Assembly (NCBI RefSeq): GCF_947331435.1
Contig: NZ_CAMZOF010000018.1
Location: forward strand, 1 to 61,967
DNA: 61,967 bases
Direction of reading: 5' to 3'
Origin: Pelagibius sp. Alg239-R121
GTDB taxonomy: Bacteria > Pseudomonadota > Alphaproteobacteria > Kiloniellales > Kiloniellaceae
Shown: positions 27,446 through 36,822 of the stretch, in pieces
Layout of the letters: the number at the start of each line of letters is the position of its first letter
Position numbering within the stretch: position 1 is the first letter of the stretch
Notes under the pieces: generated by a model
Seen by the model: the letters and a program-made list of their open reading frames with translations, nothing else
The model's database searches: none
What the model was told of the DNA's origin: nothing
Program-made: the position numbers and the translations under genes

Positions 27446-30400
27446 ATGCTTTATAGCGTGTTGCGTTCGATTGAACGTACCTATTCGAGGACACGTTCGA
27501 GGCAGCATTTGCTAAGCACAACGCGTTCGGATGTGGCAGAGAATACTGTCCAACGCAGCCCGCTTTCGGTACCTCGTCTGCTGTCGTTTGGGTCTAAAAC
27601 CGTTGCGGGGCAGAGGGGCTTGCTGCTCTCGGCGGTTACCGCGGTGGGGTTGTTGATTGCCGGCGGGCCGACCGCTTTGGCGCAGACGACAGTGGCGGGT
27701 GTGACCCCCGGGTCTTTGGCGGTTGACGAGACCGGCGCCGCGAATTACCGGCTTCCGATCGAAGTCCCGCCAGGCGTCGCAGGTCTCTCTCCAGATCTGT
27801 CGCTGCTCTATCGCAGTCGTAAGAAGAACGGCATCCTCGGCGTGGGCTGGGTGCTGGACGGTGTCTCGGTGATCGAACGCTGCAGCCGCACTACTGCTCA
27901 GGACGGCGCGCGGGGTGGCATCGACTATAGCGCGAACGATCGTTTCTGCCTGGATAACGAGCGCCTCGTATCTGTAGGCACAGGCACCTATGGAGACAAC
28001 GGCACAGAGTACCGCACTGAAATCCAGTCCTTCTCCAAGGTCGTGTCCAATGGCACGGCAGGAACAGGCCCGTTGTCCTTCACAGTCTGGACCAAGTCGG
28101 GCCAGATTCTGGAGTATGGCAACACGGCTGATTCCCGTGTCGAGGTGCCGGGACAGTCGGATGTGCGTTACTGGGCGCTGAACAAGGTCTCGGACCGTTT
28201 CGGCAACGAGATGACCTTCAGCTATGCGGAAGACACGACTGCCACATCGGCCACCGAGAACACCCACAAGCTTACCCGCATCGACTACGGCGGGAATACC
28301 TCTCAGAGCACGAGCGCGCAGGCCTCTGTCCAATTAACTTACGAGGCCCGGACCGATACGCGGGTCAGCTACGTTGCGCAGGCCCGCAGTCAGCTGCTGG
28401 AGCGCCTCAAGACGATCGACACCTACGCAAAGGTTGGCGTGACCGACACACTGGTCAAGCGCTACAACCTCGCCTATACCCCCGGCGATGCCACAGGCCG
28501 CTCACGCCTGACATCAGTTACAGAGTGTGACGGCGATCTCGCAACGCCGAGCTGCTTCGAGCCCGTCAGCTTTACTTATAGCGATTTGGTGGTGGGCACT
28601 GCGGCCTTTAGTCTTGATTCCGCTCTTAATCTTCGGGATGTCATTGAAGATAAGACAAAAAACCTTCGTCGCGGCGAGTTCGTCGATGCCGATGGCGACG
28701 GCCGAACGGACTGGGTTCGGGCCTATAGGGATGCTGGTGGCACGGCAAAACAGGCCACTTATTTAAATGACGGTGCGAGCTGGGTCTACACGCCAAGTCT
28801 CAATCTTCCCGACGTCATCGTTGATAGAATCGATGAGCTTCGTCGCGGCGAGTTCGTCGATGTCAATGGCGACGGCCTGGTGGATTGGGTCAGAGCCTAC
28901 AGAAACGGTGCCGGTTCGGCCAAACAAGCCACTTTCCTCAACAACGGTACGAACTGGGACTATACGCCGAGCTTCAATCTTCCCGACGTCATCGAAGACA
29001 AAGTCGATAATCTACGGCGCGGCGAGTTCGTCGATGTTAATGGCGACGGCCTGATCGACTGGGTGCGGGCCTACAAAAATGCCGCTGGTTCGATAAAGCA
29101 AGCCACCTACCTGAACAACAACGGTACGAGCTGGGTCTGGACGCCGAGCCTCAATCTTCCCGACGTCATCGAAGACAAGTCAAAGAACCTTAAGCGCGGC
29201 GAGTTCGTCGATGTCGACGGTGACGGCCTAGTCGACTGGGTGCGCGCTTACAAGGACGGAAACGGCTCCATCAGTCAGGCAACTTGGCTCAACAGCGGTT
29301 CGGCCTGGATCTACACGCCGAGCTACAATCTTCCCGACGTCATCGAAGACAAGAGTGCAAATCTTCGTCGCGGCGAGTTCGTCGACGTCAATGGCGATGG
29401 ACTGGCCGACTGGGTCCGGGCTTACAAGGATGGAAATGGTTCCATCAATCAGGCGACCTGGCTCAACAGCGGCACGGGCTGGGTACTTACGCCAAGCTAC
29501 AATCTTCCCGACGTGATCGAAGACAAGTCAAAGAACCTCGAGCGCGGCGAGTTTGTTGATGTCAATGGTGATGGTCTTGTGGACTGGGTCCGGGCCTATA
29601 AGGATGCCGCCGCTACGATCAAGCAGGCGACTTGGCTGAACAGTGGCAAGGGTTGGGTTTTTACGACCAGCTATGACCTTCCGGACGTCATCGAAGACAA
29701 ACCGAAGGATCTAAAGCGCGGTGAGTTTGTCGATGCCAATGGAGATGGCCTTGCTGACTGGGTGCGTGCCTATATGGATTCCGCTGGCACCATCAAACAG
29801 GCAACTTGGTTGGGTTTGGCAAAAACACCCGACACGCTCATCTCTGTCACCGGCAGCCTGGGCCGGGTCGCAAGCGTCACCTACAAGCCTCTGACCGATG
29901 ATACGGTCTACAGCAAAGACAGCGGCGCGCTGTTCCCTGAGCGGGATATCCAGGTTTCGGCCCATGTGGTCTCGCAGATCAGCCGCGATGACGGCCTCGG
30001 TGGCCAGAAGGCAACCGACTACACCTACGCCGGTGGACGCTATCACGATCAGGGCCGCAGGTTCCTGGGCTTCCGGGAGATGACGGCGACCGATGTCCAG
30101 ACCGGTAATGTCACCACCACGACCTACGAGCGCGACTACCGCTACAGCGGTTTCGTTAAGGAAAATAAGATCGCCATCGCCAATGGCGCACTGCTGGAAA
30201 AGACCACCTATACCTGGGCCTCGACCGAGACAGCGGTTACCGGTCAGCCTTCAATTGTATTTCCTCATCTCGCGCAATCGACGACCGAGCGCTACGAGAT
30301 CAATGATGGCGACGGTAACTCCCCGCTGATCTCCGAGACGGTCGCAAATACCTTCGACAGCTACGGCAACCCGACGTTGATCGTTGGCACCACCACGGGC

Positions 30401-33400
30401 TACCCAGCCGCGGGCGACACTGAGACCTTCACCACGACCTCGACCAACACTTTCACCAACGACACAACGAACTGGTTGATCGGTCAGCGCACGCGGACCG
30501 AGGTCGCGAAGTCCCGCTACGGCGGCAGCGCCGTCACGCGGACCATGTCCTGGGTCTACGATGTTACCACCGGCCGGGTGACCCAGGAAGTGATCGAGCC
30601 CGATACATCCACGCACAAGCTTACCCGCGACTACAGCTACGACGTCTTTGGCAACCTGACCGGCACCACGATCAGCGGTGGCAATATCGCGACCCGAACC
30701 ACCTCGGCAGCCTACGACAGCAACGGTCTGCTGATGGTCAGTGCAAGCAATGCTCTGGGTCATGGCGAAAACCGGACCATGGACGCACGCTACGGCGTTA
30801 CCACCAGTCAGACCGATCCCAATCTCCTTACCACCACTTGGCTCTATGACGGCTTTGGCCGACGGACCAAGGAACTGCGCGCCGATGGCACGGAAACCCA
30901 ATATAATTACGAACTCTGCAGCGGCGCGGGAAATCCCTGCACGGCGCCAGCCGGTACGATCTATCTGATCGAAAGCCAGGATTTCCTGACGGCGGGCCAG
31001 ACGGCGATTAGCGGCAAAAGCATTACCTATTTCGACAAGCTAAACCGGAAACTCCGGAGTGAAACCGAGGGCTTTGCCAACGGTTCGAAGATTCACGTCG
31101 ATAGCAAGTACAATGTCCGCGGCTTTATCGAAGAGGTCTCACGGCCCTACTTTGCCGGAACGGCTGCCGCGAACATCAAGTGGACCAAAACCTTCTACGA
31201 TGTGGTCGGGCGGCGGCTCAACCTGATCGAGCCGGACAACCGCTACTTCACCACCAGCTACGACGGCTTTAAGACCGTCAACACAAACCCCCTGTCCCAG
31301 GTCGAGGATCGGATTACCAATGCACTAGGGGAACTGGTCTCCAGCCGGGATCACCTGAATGCGGTCAGCAGCTACAATTACGACGCGTTCGGTAATCTGA
31401 TCTCCACCGATGTCGAGGGTCTGGTCACGACGATGACCTATGACATACGTGGCAACAGGATCACCATGGACGATCCTGACATGGGCTATTGGACCTATGC
31501 CCACGACGTCCTGGGGCAGTTGCTGACCCAAAACGATGCCAAGAACCAGATGGTCACCATGACCTACGACAAACTGGGGCGCATAAGCACCCGGGTCGAG
31601 GCCGAGGGCACCACCAACTGGACCTACGACAACGCCATGACTGGTGTTGGCAAGATCCATCAGATCTCTGGCCCCAACGGCTATCTCCAGGTTCAAAGCT
31701 ATGACAGCCTGGGCCGGTCCGATCAAACCACCCGGACTATCTCCGGCTCGGTCTATGCGACCTCAATGACCTACGATGCCGCAGGACGTGAAGACACTCG
31801 GACCTATCCCTCCGGCTTTGCGGTGCAGAACAGCTACAATGCCAGGGGATATCTCGCCTCGGTCTCCGAGGTTCTCGGTGGCACGACTTATTGGCAAGCC
31901 AACACGGTCAATGCGGAAGGCAAGATCACGCAAGAGACCCTGGGCAACGGCGTGGTCACGGACCGGAGCTACGACCCGGCCCGGAACCTGGTGCAGTCCA
32001 TTACTTCGACCTCCGGCGCGAACACGGTCCAGGACCTGACCTTTGTCTTTGACCAGATGGGCAATTTGACTGAGCGCAGGGACCTGCAGCGGGATCGGAC
32101 AGAAGACTTTACTTATGACAATCGCAACCAATTACTGAGCGCAACGCTGAGCGAGACCTCAACCACCAATCAGCTCGGCACACCGACCACCTACAGCTAC
32201 GATTTGATCGGCAACATCACGAACAAGTCTGATATTGGTAACTATCTCTACGGTCAGAACGGCGCGGGTCCGCACGCAGTGACGACGGCGGGTTCAAACA
32301 CCTACAGTTACGATGCCAACGGCGGCATGATCTCTGGAGCCGGCCGCACGGTGGCCTGGACGTCTTTCCGAAAACCTCAGCTCATCACCGACGCTCTGAC
32401 CGGCAACCAGACGTCCTTTGTCTATGGTCCTGACCGGGCGCGTATTGAGCAGAACGCGCTCACCAACGGGCTCACGACGACCACGACCTACATCGGCAAT
32501 ACCTACGAGCGGCGCAGTCGCCTCAGCCAGCCGGACGAACTGGTGCACTATATCCGCGCCAGTGACACCGTGGCGATCTTCACCAAGATGGACGATGGCA
32601 ATGCGTTGACTGACAAGACCCGTTACCTGCATCGGGATCACATCTACTCGGTGGAGAGCATCACTGACGAGACAGGCACGGTCACTGAACATCTCTCCTA
32701 TGATGCTCACGGCAAGCGTCGGAAAACGGATTGGCAGGCGGGTCCACCGGTCGCGCAGCCAAACGAGACACCCAGAGGTTTCACCGGCCACGAGCATTTA
32801 GATGGCGTCGGACTGATCCACATGAACGGCAGGGTTTACGAACCCACACTCGGGCGCTTTCTGTCACCGGACCCATATGTCCAGATCCCGGAAACACCCA
32901 AGGGCTTTAACCGCTATACCTACGTCTTTAACAACCCGCTCAGCTTTACTGATCCGTCAGGGTTTTTCGCCAATGACGCCGGCTTTAATGGAGAGGGTGA
33001 TATAGGCCAGTCCTGTTGTGGATTTGGAGATTCTGCTAACGATGGTCATGACGGAGGAGGCTCTGATGGTGGCTTGGCTGAAGCCGGGACAGGTAAACAA
33101 ACGAATCCGTCTAGCACTTCTAAATCAAGTCGCGGACACACTGGATACGATGCCAGCACCGATCATTTGGGACTCCACGAGCTTGGAGGGTTAAATAATT
33201 TCGGATGGGCCGACACTTATATAGGGCCGTACCCGTACTCCGATCAGTTTGCAGATTTCGCTACTGAAGTGGCCAAAGGTATAGGTTATGACGAAATAGG
33301 TAAAAGGGTTGACCCGCCTAAGAATCAACATGAAGAGAAGGCGCGAACTTTTGGCGCCACTTTGAGTTCTGTATTTTCTGGAGTATTACCTGGAAGAGTC

Positions 33401-33823
33401 CCATCATCTAAGTATGGCAATACTAAAGCATTGCCAAATCAATCAAAAATTGCTGATGTTGCCGAAGATATTTCCCAACAAGTCCGGGAAGCTCTAGGAT
33501 TAACAGGAAAAAGACGGGCGCAAAATCCCGCTGATGCTACCTATCCAACAGAAAGAGCAGCGCGGAGAGCAGCGTTTCGAGCGAATAATGTACCAACATC
33601 CAAAGCAAACAATTACAGCGTCACTCAGGAATACGGCTCACCTAACCTTTCGGGTCCAAAAAACCGGCCATCTCAGACTATCGACACAGAAGATGTAAAT
33701 GGTAATCCAGTTTCCATTCCCAATCATCGGAATGGGCATAAGTTTGAAGACAATAATACGTACGAAGCGCCACATTATCAGGGACCAAAGGGTGAGCACT
33801 TCAACTATGATGAATTGAAGTAA
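27446..33823 (+). CDS. Giant SpvB/FG-GAP/RHS-repeat polymorphic toxin
   Basis: 2125 residues. A long N-region then a hydrophobic signal (about 57-80, ending PTALAQ) indicates export. Residues 85-370 resemble the SpvB/TcaC N-terminal domain (SLAVDETGAANYRLPIEVPP). Residues 395-792 are seven FG-GAP-like repeats with calcium-type loops (FVDVNGDGLVDWVRAY). Then come many RHS/YD repeats (about 800-1790) and the RHS-associated core (GRFLSPDPYVQIP at about 1804, NNPLSFTDPSGFF). After the core, about 295 residues are the variable toxin region, with lower GC. It ends in GHKFEDNNTYEAPHYQGPKG and EHFNYDELK, a His-rich motif seen at the end of RHS nuclease-type toxins; I cannot name the family. GGGGA lies 7 bases before the ATG. 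An immunity candidate follows after 4 bases. Confidence 0.9.
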   Translation: MLYSVLRSIERTYSRTRSRQHLLSTTRSDVAENTVQRSPLSVPRLLSFGSKTVAGQRGLLLSAVTAVGLLIAGGPTALAQTTVAGVTPGSLAVDETGAANYRLPIEVPPGVAGLSPDLSLLYRSRKKNGILGVGWVLDGVSVIERCSRTTAQDGARGGIDYSANDRFCLDNERLVSVGTGTYGDNGTEYRTEIQSFSKVVSNGTAGTGPLSFTVWTKSGQILEYGNTADSRVEVPGQSDVRYWALNKVSDRFGNEMTFSYAEDTTATSATENTHKLTRIDYGGNTSQSTSAQASVQLTYEARTDTRVSYVAQARSQLLERLKTIDTYAKVGVTDTLVKRYNLAYTPGDATGRSRLTSVTECDGDLATPSCFEPVSFTYSDLVVGTAAFSLDSALNLRDVIEDKTKNLRRGEFVDADGDGRTDWVRAYRDAGGTAKQATYLNDGASWVYTPSLNLPDVIVDRIDELRRGEFVDVNGDGLVDWVRAYRNGAGSAKQATFLNNGTNWDYTPSFNLPDVIEDKVDNLRRGEFVDVNGDGLIDWVRAYKNAAGSIKQATYLNNNGTSWVWTPSLNLPDVIEDKSKNLKRGEFVDVDGDGLVDWVRAYKDGNGSISQATWLNSGSAWIYTPSYNLPDVIEDKSANLRRGEFVDVNGDGLADWVRAYKDGNGSINQATWLNSGTGWVLTPSYNLPDVIEDKSKNLERGEFVDVNGDGLVDWVRAYKDAAATIKQATWLNSGKGWVFTTSYDLPDVIEDKPKDLKRGEFVDANGDGLADWVRAYMDSAGTIKQATWLGLAKTPDTLISVTGSLGRVASVTYKPLTDDTVYSKDSGALFPERDIQVSAHVVSQISRDDGLGGQKATDYTYAGGRYHDQGRRFLGFREMTATDVQTGNVTTTTYERDYRYSGFVKENKIAIANGALLEKTTYTWASTETAVTGQPSIVFPHLAQSTTERYEINDGDGNSPLISETVANTFDSYGNPTLIVGTTTGYPAAGDTETFTTTSTNTFTNDTTNWLIGQRTRTEVAKSRYGGSAVTRTMSWVYDVTTGRVTQEVIEPDTSTHKLTRDYSYDVFGNLTGTTISGGNIATRTTSAAYDSNGLLMVSASNALGHGENRTMDARYGVTTSQTDPNLLTTTWLYDGFGRRTKELRADGTETQYNYELCSGAGNPCTAPAGTIYLIESQDFLTAGQTAISGKSITYFDKLNRKLRSETEGFANGSKIHVDSKYNVRGFIEEVSRPYFAGTAAANIKWTKTFYDVVGRRLNLIEPDNRYFTTSYDGFKTVNTNPLSQVEDRITNALGELVSSRDHLNAVSSYNYDAFGNLISTDVEGLVTTMTYDIRGNRITMDDPDMGYWTYAHDVLGQLLTQNDAKNQMVTMTYDKLGRISTRVEAEGTTNWTYDNAMTGVGKIHQISGPNGYLQVQSYDSLGRSDQTTRTISGSVYATSMTYDAAGREDTRTYPSGFAVQNSYNARGYLASVSEVLGGTTYWQANTVNAEGKITQETLGNGVVTDRSYDPARNLVQSITSTSGANTVQDLTFVFDQMGNLTERRDLQRDRTEDFTYDNRNQLLSATLSETSTTNQLGTPTTYSYDLIGNITNKSDIGNYLYGQNGAGPHAVTTAGSNTYSYDANGGMISGAGRTVAWTSFRKPQLITDALTGNQTSFVYGPDRARIEQNALTNGLTTTTTYIGNTYERRSRLSQPDELVHYIRASDTVAIFTKMDDGNALTDKTRYLHRDHIYSVESITDETGTVTEHLSYDAHGKRRKTDWQAGPPVAQPNETPRGFTGHEHLDGVGLIHMNGRVYEPTLGRFLSPDPYVQIPETPKGFNRYTYVFNNPLSFTDPSGFFANDAGFNGEGDIGQSCCGFGDSANDGHDGGGSDGGLAEAGTGKQTNPSSTSKSSRGHTGYDASTDHLGLHELGGLNNFGWADTYIGPYPYSDQFADFATEVAKGIGYDEIGKRVDPPKNQHEEKARTFGATLSSVFSGVLPGRVPSSKYGNTKALPNQSKIADVAEDISQQVREALGLTGKRRAQNPADATYPTERAARRAAFRANNVPTSKANNYSVTQEYGSPNLSGPKNRPSQTIDTEDVNGNPVSIPNHRNGHKFEDNNTYEAPHYQGPKGEHFNYDELK
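28628..29820 (+). repeat. Seven tandem 174-bp (58-residue) FG-GAP-type repeats in the RHS gene
   Basis: Repeat starts are at 28628, 28802, 28976, 29153, 29327, 29501 and 29675: a period of 174 bases with one extra codon (an added Asn) in the third unit. Each unit begins NLPDVIEDK and carries GEFVDVNGDGLVDWVRAY and QATWLNSG. DNA identity between units is high enough to suggest recent expansion or gene conversion. The copy number is likely to vary between strains. Confidence 0.92.
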
Positions 33824-33827
33824 GAAC

Positions 33828-34571
33828 ATGCAAGCTTTTCTTGATCGCCAATCTGTGGAGTTAAACCGGATACTAGGAGCCAAGAATCTGCTGGAGTGTG
33901 ATTCTCTTTGGGTCAGAATCAAAGCTGCGACAGGCGATAAACATTCTTCGTTAAGAAGGACTCAGAACGCCGTGCGAAACCTGTACCCCGAATTGGATAC
34001 TTACGTTTGGCGATATGGCAGTCGAAATGCCGGAACTTCAAAAATATCTGAATACAAGAGGAGTTTTGGCGACTTTCCGAGCTTAAAGCATCAAGTTGTG
34101 TATAAGAAAGATAGATCACATGAAAACTTAATCAACTCAAGTATAAACGGTAATGTCTTTGTTAAGGCGTACTCAGATATCGCTAACGCAAATAATATTT
34201 CGAATTTAGATATTAAAAATTTGGTGGAATGGTCGTATTTTGGTCGCAGGTCTTTATTTTTCTTTGTTGAAGAAGGATCTGAGGGGAAATTGTCAGAATT
34301 TGAAGATTTTTTGTTCCAAATATTTTGTAAATACCATGTGACAAAATTCGATTTTGCAAGTTGTATATTACCCTCAATTCAAGCTGGCGGGATTGTTAGT
34401 CTTGTTGTTGAAGATTTCGACACTGATCGATCACTAGTATTATTGGACAGTAAAAGTCGCTTGCCCAAGATATTCGAGGATCTGTCCGCAAATCAGCGCG
34501 AGAACATTGTTGATTCAAACTATTTCACCAATTCTAAGATGAACGAATTTTCGTTACCATTGATACGCTAG
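33828..34571 (+). CDS. Putative immunity protein for the giant RHS toxin
   Basis: 247 residues, starting 4 bases after the toxin stop. There is no signal peptide or membrane segment, so it is cytoplasmic, as expected if the toxin acts inside cells (for example a nuclease). The sequence is AT-rich like the toxin tail. It contains FGRRSLFFFVEEGSEGK and GGIVSLVVEDFDTDRSLVLL, with no recognisable family. The assignment rests on position, composition and size. Confidence 0.6.
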   Translation: MQAFLDRQSVELNRILGAKNLLECDSLWVRIKAATGDKHSSLRRTQNAVRNLYPELDTYVWRYGSRNAGTSKISEYKRSFGDFPSLKHQVVYKKDRSHENLINSSINGNVFVKAYSDIANANNISNLDIKNLVEWSYFGRRSLFFFVEEGSEGKLSEFEDFLFQIFCKYHVTKFDFASCILPSIQAGGIVSLVVEDFDTDRSLVLLDSKSRLPKIFEDLSANQRENIVDSNYFTNSKMNEFSLPLIR

Positions 34572-34583
34572 CGCATTTTTCGA

Positions 34584-34838
34584 TCATTCGCGGTCATATC
34601 CTGTGGCCGCAAAGTAGTTTTGGCATTCGGCTGGGGCGAATGTGTCGATTTCTCTGGCGATGACGTCCCAGAGGTCGTTGATTTTTCGCGCGGCAGCTTT
34701 CTTGAGGAACGCCTTGAGCTTCGAGAACGCCATCTCGATGGGGTTGAAGTCGGGACTGTCGGGCGGCAGGAAGTACAACTTGGCTTCGTCCGCTCGATAG
34801 CCTTGCGCACAGCAATCGGGGTTGTCACAGTAACCCCG
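34584..34838 (-). pseudogene. IS630-family transposase, C-terminal remnant with frameshift
   Basis: The minus strand reads YFLPPDSPDFNPIEMAFSKL, then KAFLKKAAARKINDLWDVIA and CQNYFAATGYD, the DDE_3 end of IS630 transposases with the catalytic Glu in NPIE. The preceding piece (IAVRKAIER) is in another frame, so an indel lies at about 34785. It directly follows the immunity candidate. Confidence 0.85.
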
Positions 34839-34868
34839 AGGTGACGACTGCTACGCTATCATTAGCTG

Positions 34869-35330
34869 ATGAACAGGGTCTCATATTGTCGCCACCGATT
34901 TCCGTCCGGGGTCATCCAGCAGGCTGTCTTGCTCTATTTCCGATCCCCCCTGAGTTTTCGAGATGTCGAAGACCTTCTCGCCAAGCGCGGAATTGACGTT
35001 TCTTATGAGACGGTTCGACGCTGGTCGCTGAAGTTTGGTTTGTCTTATGCCCAAAGTCTCAGGCGGATGCGCCTGCAACCTGGTAAACGCTAGCATCTCG
35101 TCGAAGTGTTCGCATCCATCAATGGTAAGCGCGTTTATCTCTGGCGGGCCGTTGATAGTGAAAGTGAGGTTCTGGATATCCTGGTTCAATCTCGTCGTAA
35201 CAGAAAAGCCGCGCTGAAACTTATGCGCAAGCTGCTCAAGTCACAGGGGTTTGTGCCCGATCAATTCGTCACTGAAATTGCCTGTGCCCATAATGGCCTC
35301 CTTACCTCAAACTTAGGGAAGAAGGTGTCT
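34869..35330 (+). pseudogene. IS6-family transposase, N-terminal remnant
   Basis: Plus-strand frame from 34869: HRFPSGVIQQAVLLYFRSPL, then SFRDVEDLLAKRGIDVSYET and VRRWSLKFGL, stop at 35091-35093. A second frame continues with VEVFASINGKRVYLWRAVDS and LLKSQGFVPDQFVTEIACAH. This is the helix-turn-helix and first catalytic part of an IS6 transposase, broken by a stop and a frameshift. Similarity ends where the fragment at 1633-1932 begins, so the two could be the halves of one split element. Confidence 0.82.
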
Positions 35331-35393
35331 ATGAATCTAGGGGCTATTCACTATCGGGTAGGCCATGCTTTATGAACACAATGAGGAAGCCTT

Positions 35394-35834
35394 ATGAGCG
35401 AAAATGACTTAGGTCGGTCTGAACTTCTTGCACTAACCGGTGAAGTCGTATCGGCGTATGTGTCCAACAATTCCGTTGCCAGAACCGATCTTCCGGGTGT
35501 GATCACCAACGTTTTTGAAAGCTTGAGTGGGCTTGTCAATTCTACCGGTCCTGAGCCCACGCCGCCGACACCGGCTGTGTCCGTCCGAAAGTCTGTCACC
35601 GAGGATTACCTCATCTGTCTTGAGGACGGGAAAAAGTTCAAAATGCTAAAACGGCATCTCCGTACCGCCTATGGCATGACGCCAGAAGAGTATCGGGCGA
35701 AATGGAATCTGTCGGCTGACTATCCAATGACGGCTCCGGCCTATGCCCGCGAACGCCAGAAAATCGCTAAAGAAAACGGCCTTGGGCACAAGCTCCGCGC
35801 AAAAAAACAAAAGCTCGGTGACACTCCGGCATAA
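35394..35834 (+). CDS. Ros/MucR-family transcriptional regulator
   Basis: 146 residues. The N-terminal segment (LLALTGEVVSAYVSNNSVAR) is the MucR oligomerisation region. The DNA-binding module is EDYLICLEDGKKFKMLKRHL, then TAYGMTPEEYRAKWNLSADY and PMTAPAYARERQKIAKENGL, which closely fits the family. AGGA lies 6 bases before the ATG. It keeps the LKRHL histidine that the copy at 16005 has lost. It is flanked by IS debris and a short HTH fragment. Target genes are probably motility and surface functions, by family knowledge. Confidence 0.94.
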   Translation: MSENDLGRSELLALTGEVVSAYVSNNSVARTDLPGVITNVFESLSGLVNSTGPEPTPPTPAVSVRKSVTEDYLICLEDGKKFKMLKRHLRTAYGMTPEEYRAKWNLSADYPMTAPAYARERQKIAKENGLGHKLRAKKQKLGDTPA

Positions 35835-35879
35835 GAAAGTGTGTTGCCGCATTCGGCCAGAGTAGATCCATTCTGGCAC

Positions 35880-36029
35880 ATGACCTCTGTTAGGGCTATG
35901 CGTAAAGATCAGGCAAAAGAGCTCCGAGAAAAACGCGATCAGAGCACCCTAATCCGCGATCTCATGGCCCACTACGGCCTCTCAAAGGCCATCATCTACA
36001 GATATCTCGATAAGATGATCGACCAATAA
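35880..36029 (+). pseudogene. Short HTH fragment, possibly the tail of a resolvase
   Basis: 49 codons from ATG 35880: AKELREKRDQSTLIRDLMAH, then YGLSKAIIYRYLDKMIDQ. This is a helix-turn-helix like the C-terminal DNA-binding domain of serine resolvases/invertases (ALREKxxQGxxIxDLxxxYGLSKAxxYRYL). No catalytic domain precedes it. It may be a remnant or a stand-alone small DNA-binding protein. Confidence 0.5.
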
Positions 36030-36084
36030 ACCGACTTCTTACACATGCTCTACAAAAAGACCTCTAGCCAGCACTTGATGTAGA

Positions 36085-36537
36085 TTACGCCGCTTTGACC
36101 GCTGTCAGGAACTTATCCACTTCGTTACGCAGCAATTCGGTTTGCTGTGAGAGTCCCTTCGAGGCATCCAGGACTTCGCCTGCGGCATTGCCGGTCTCGA
36201 CACTGGCCTTGCTGGTCTGGTAAGCGAGGTTTTTGACCTCCGAAGCGACGATGGCAAAGCCCTTACCGGCCTCACCGGCACGGGCCGCTTCGATCGTGGC
36301 GTTCAAAGCCAATAGGTTCGTCTGTTCGGCGATGTCGTTGATCAGGTTGATCACCTCGCCGACTTTCTGCGACGCCTGGACCAGACTTTGGACTTTCTGG
36401 GTCGCCTGCTCGGCTGCATTGACTGCCGCCCTCGCCGTGCTTGACGAAGTGGCGACCTGGCTCGAGATCTCCGTGATGGAAGCGGAAAGCTCTTCCGACG
36501 CCGCAGCCCCAGTTCCGCCGTTTGCCCAACACCCCAT
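36085..36537 (-). pseudogene. Chemoreceptor remnant with 5' truncation and internal deletion
   Basis: The 150-codon frame starts inside an MCP signalling domain ([20 protein letters not shown]) and passes the tip ([20 protein letters not shown]). It then jumps from AYQTSKAS straight to [20 protein letters not shown]. In intact receptors about 80 residues of the return helix lie between these, including the segment with QQxAATxEI. The sensor and membrane segments are gone too. It cannot form the normal antiparallel hairpin and is treated as a pseudogene. Confidence 0.8.
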
Positions 36538-36822
36538 GTCTCAGCGCTACCTTCAAGCTTTAGCGTCGAGGCTATCTACGCAGTTCATTCAACAATTTCG
36601 CGTGCAGTCACTCCCAGTTAAACTGTTCGGAGACTTTTCCGATGGCTGTCAAACGGCGTTGCCAAGTTGTTTCCCGGTTGTGAGCTGAGTATGCGTTTCG
36701 CATGAACACCTCAACGTCAATGCCGGCCAACGACCTACCGGTGTTTCTACGCGACGTCTGGAACAAGGCCTGAAGCCTGCCGACGAGATCCGCCGGCGCG
36801 ACCTGCCGGGGGATTTCTTCGC

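Noticed and set aside
27512-28333. 273-codon minus-strand frame inside the giant RHS gene
   Set aside because: It runs antisense to a well-supported coding region and has no family features; long antisense frames are expected in GC-rich repeat genes.
28628-29820. CRISPR-like regular repetition
   Set aside because: The 174-bp period is an uninterrupted protein repeat with conserved reading frame and no spacers.
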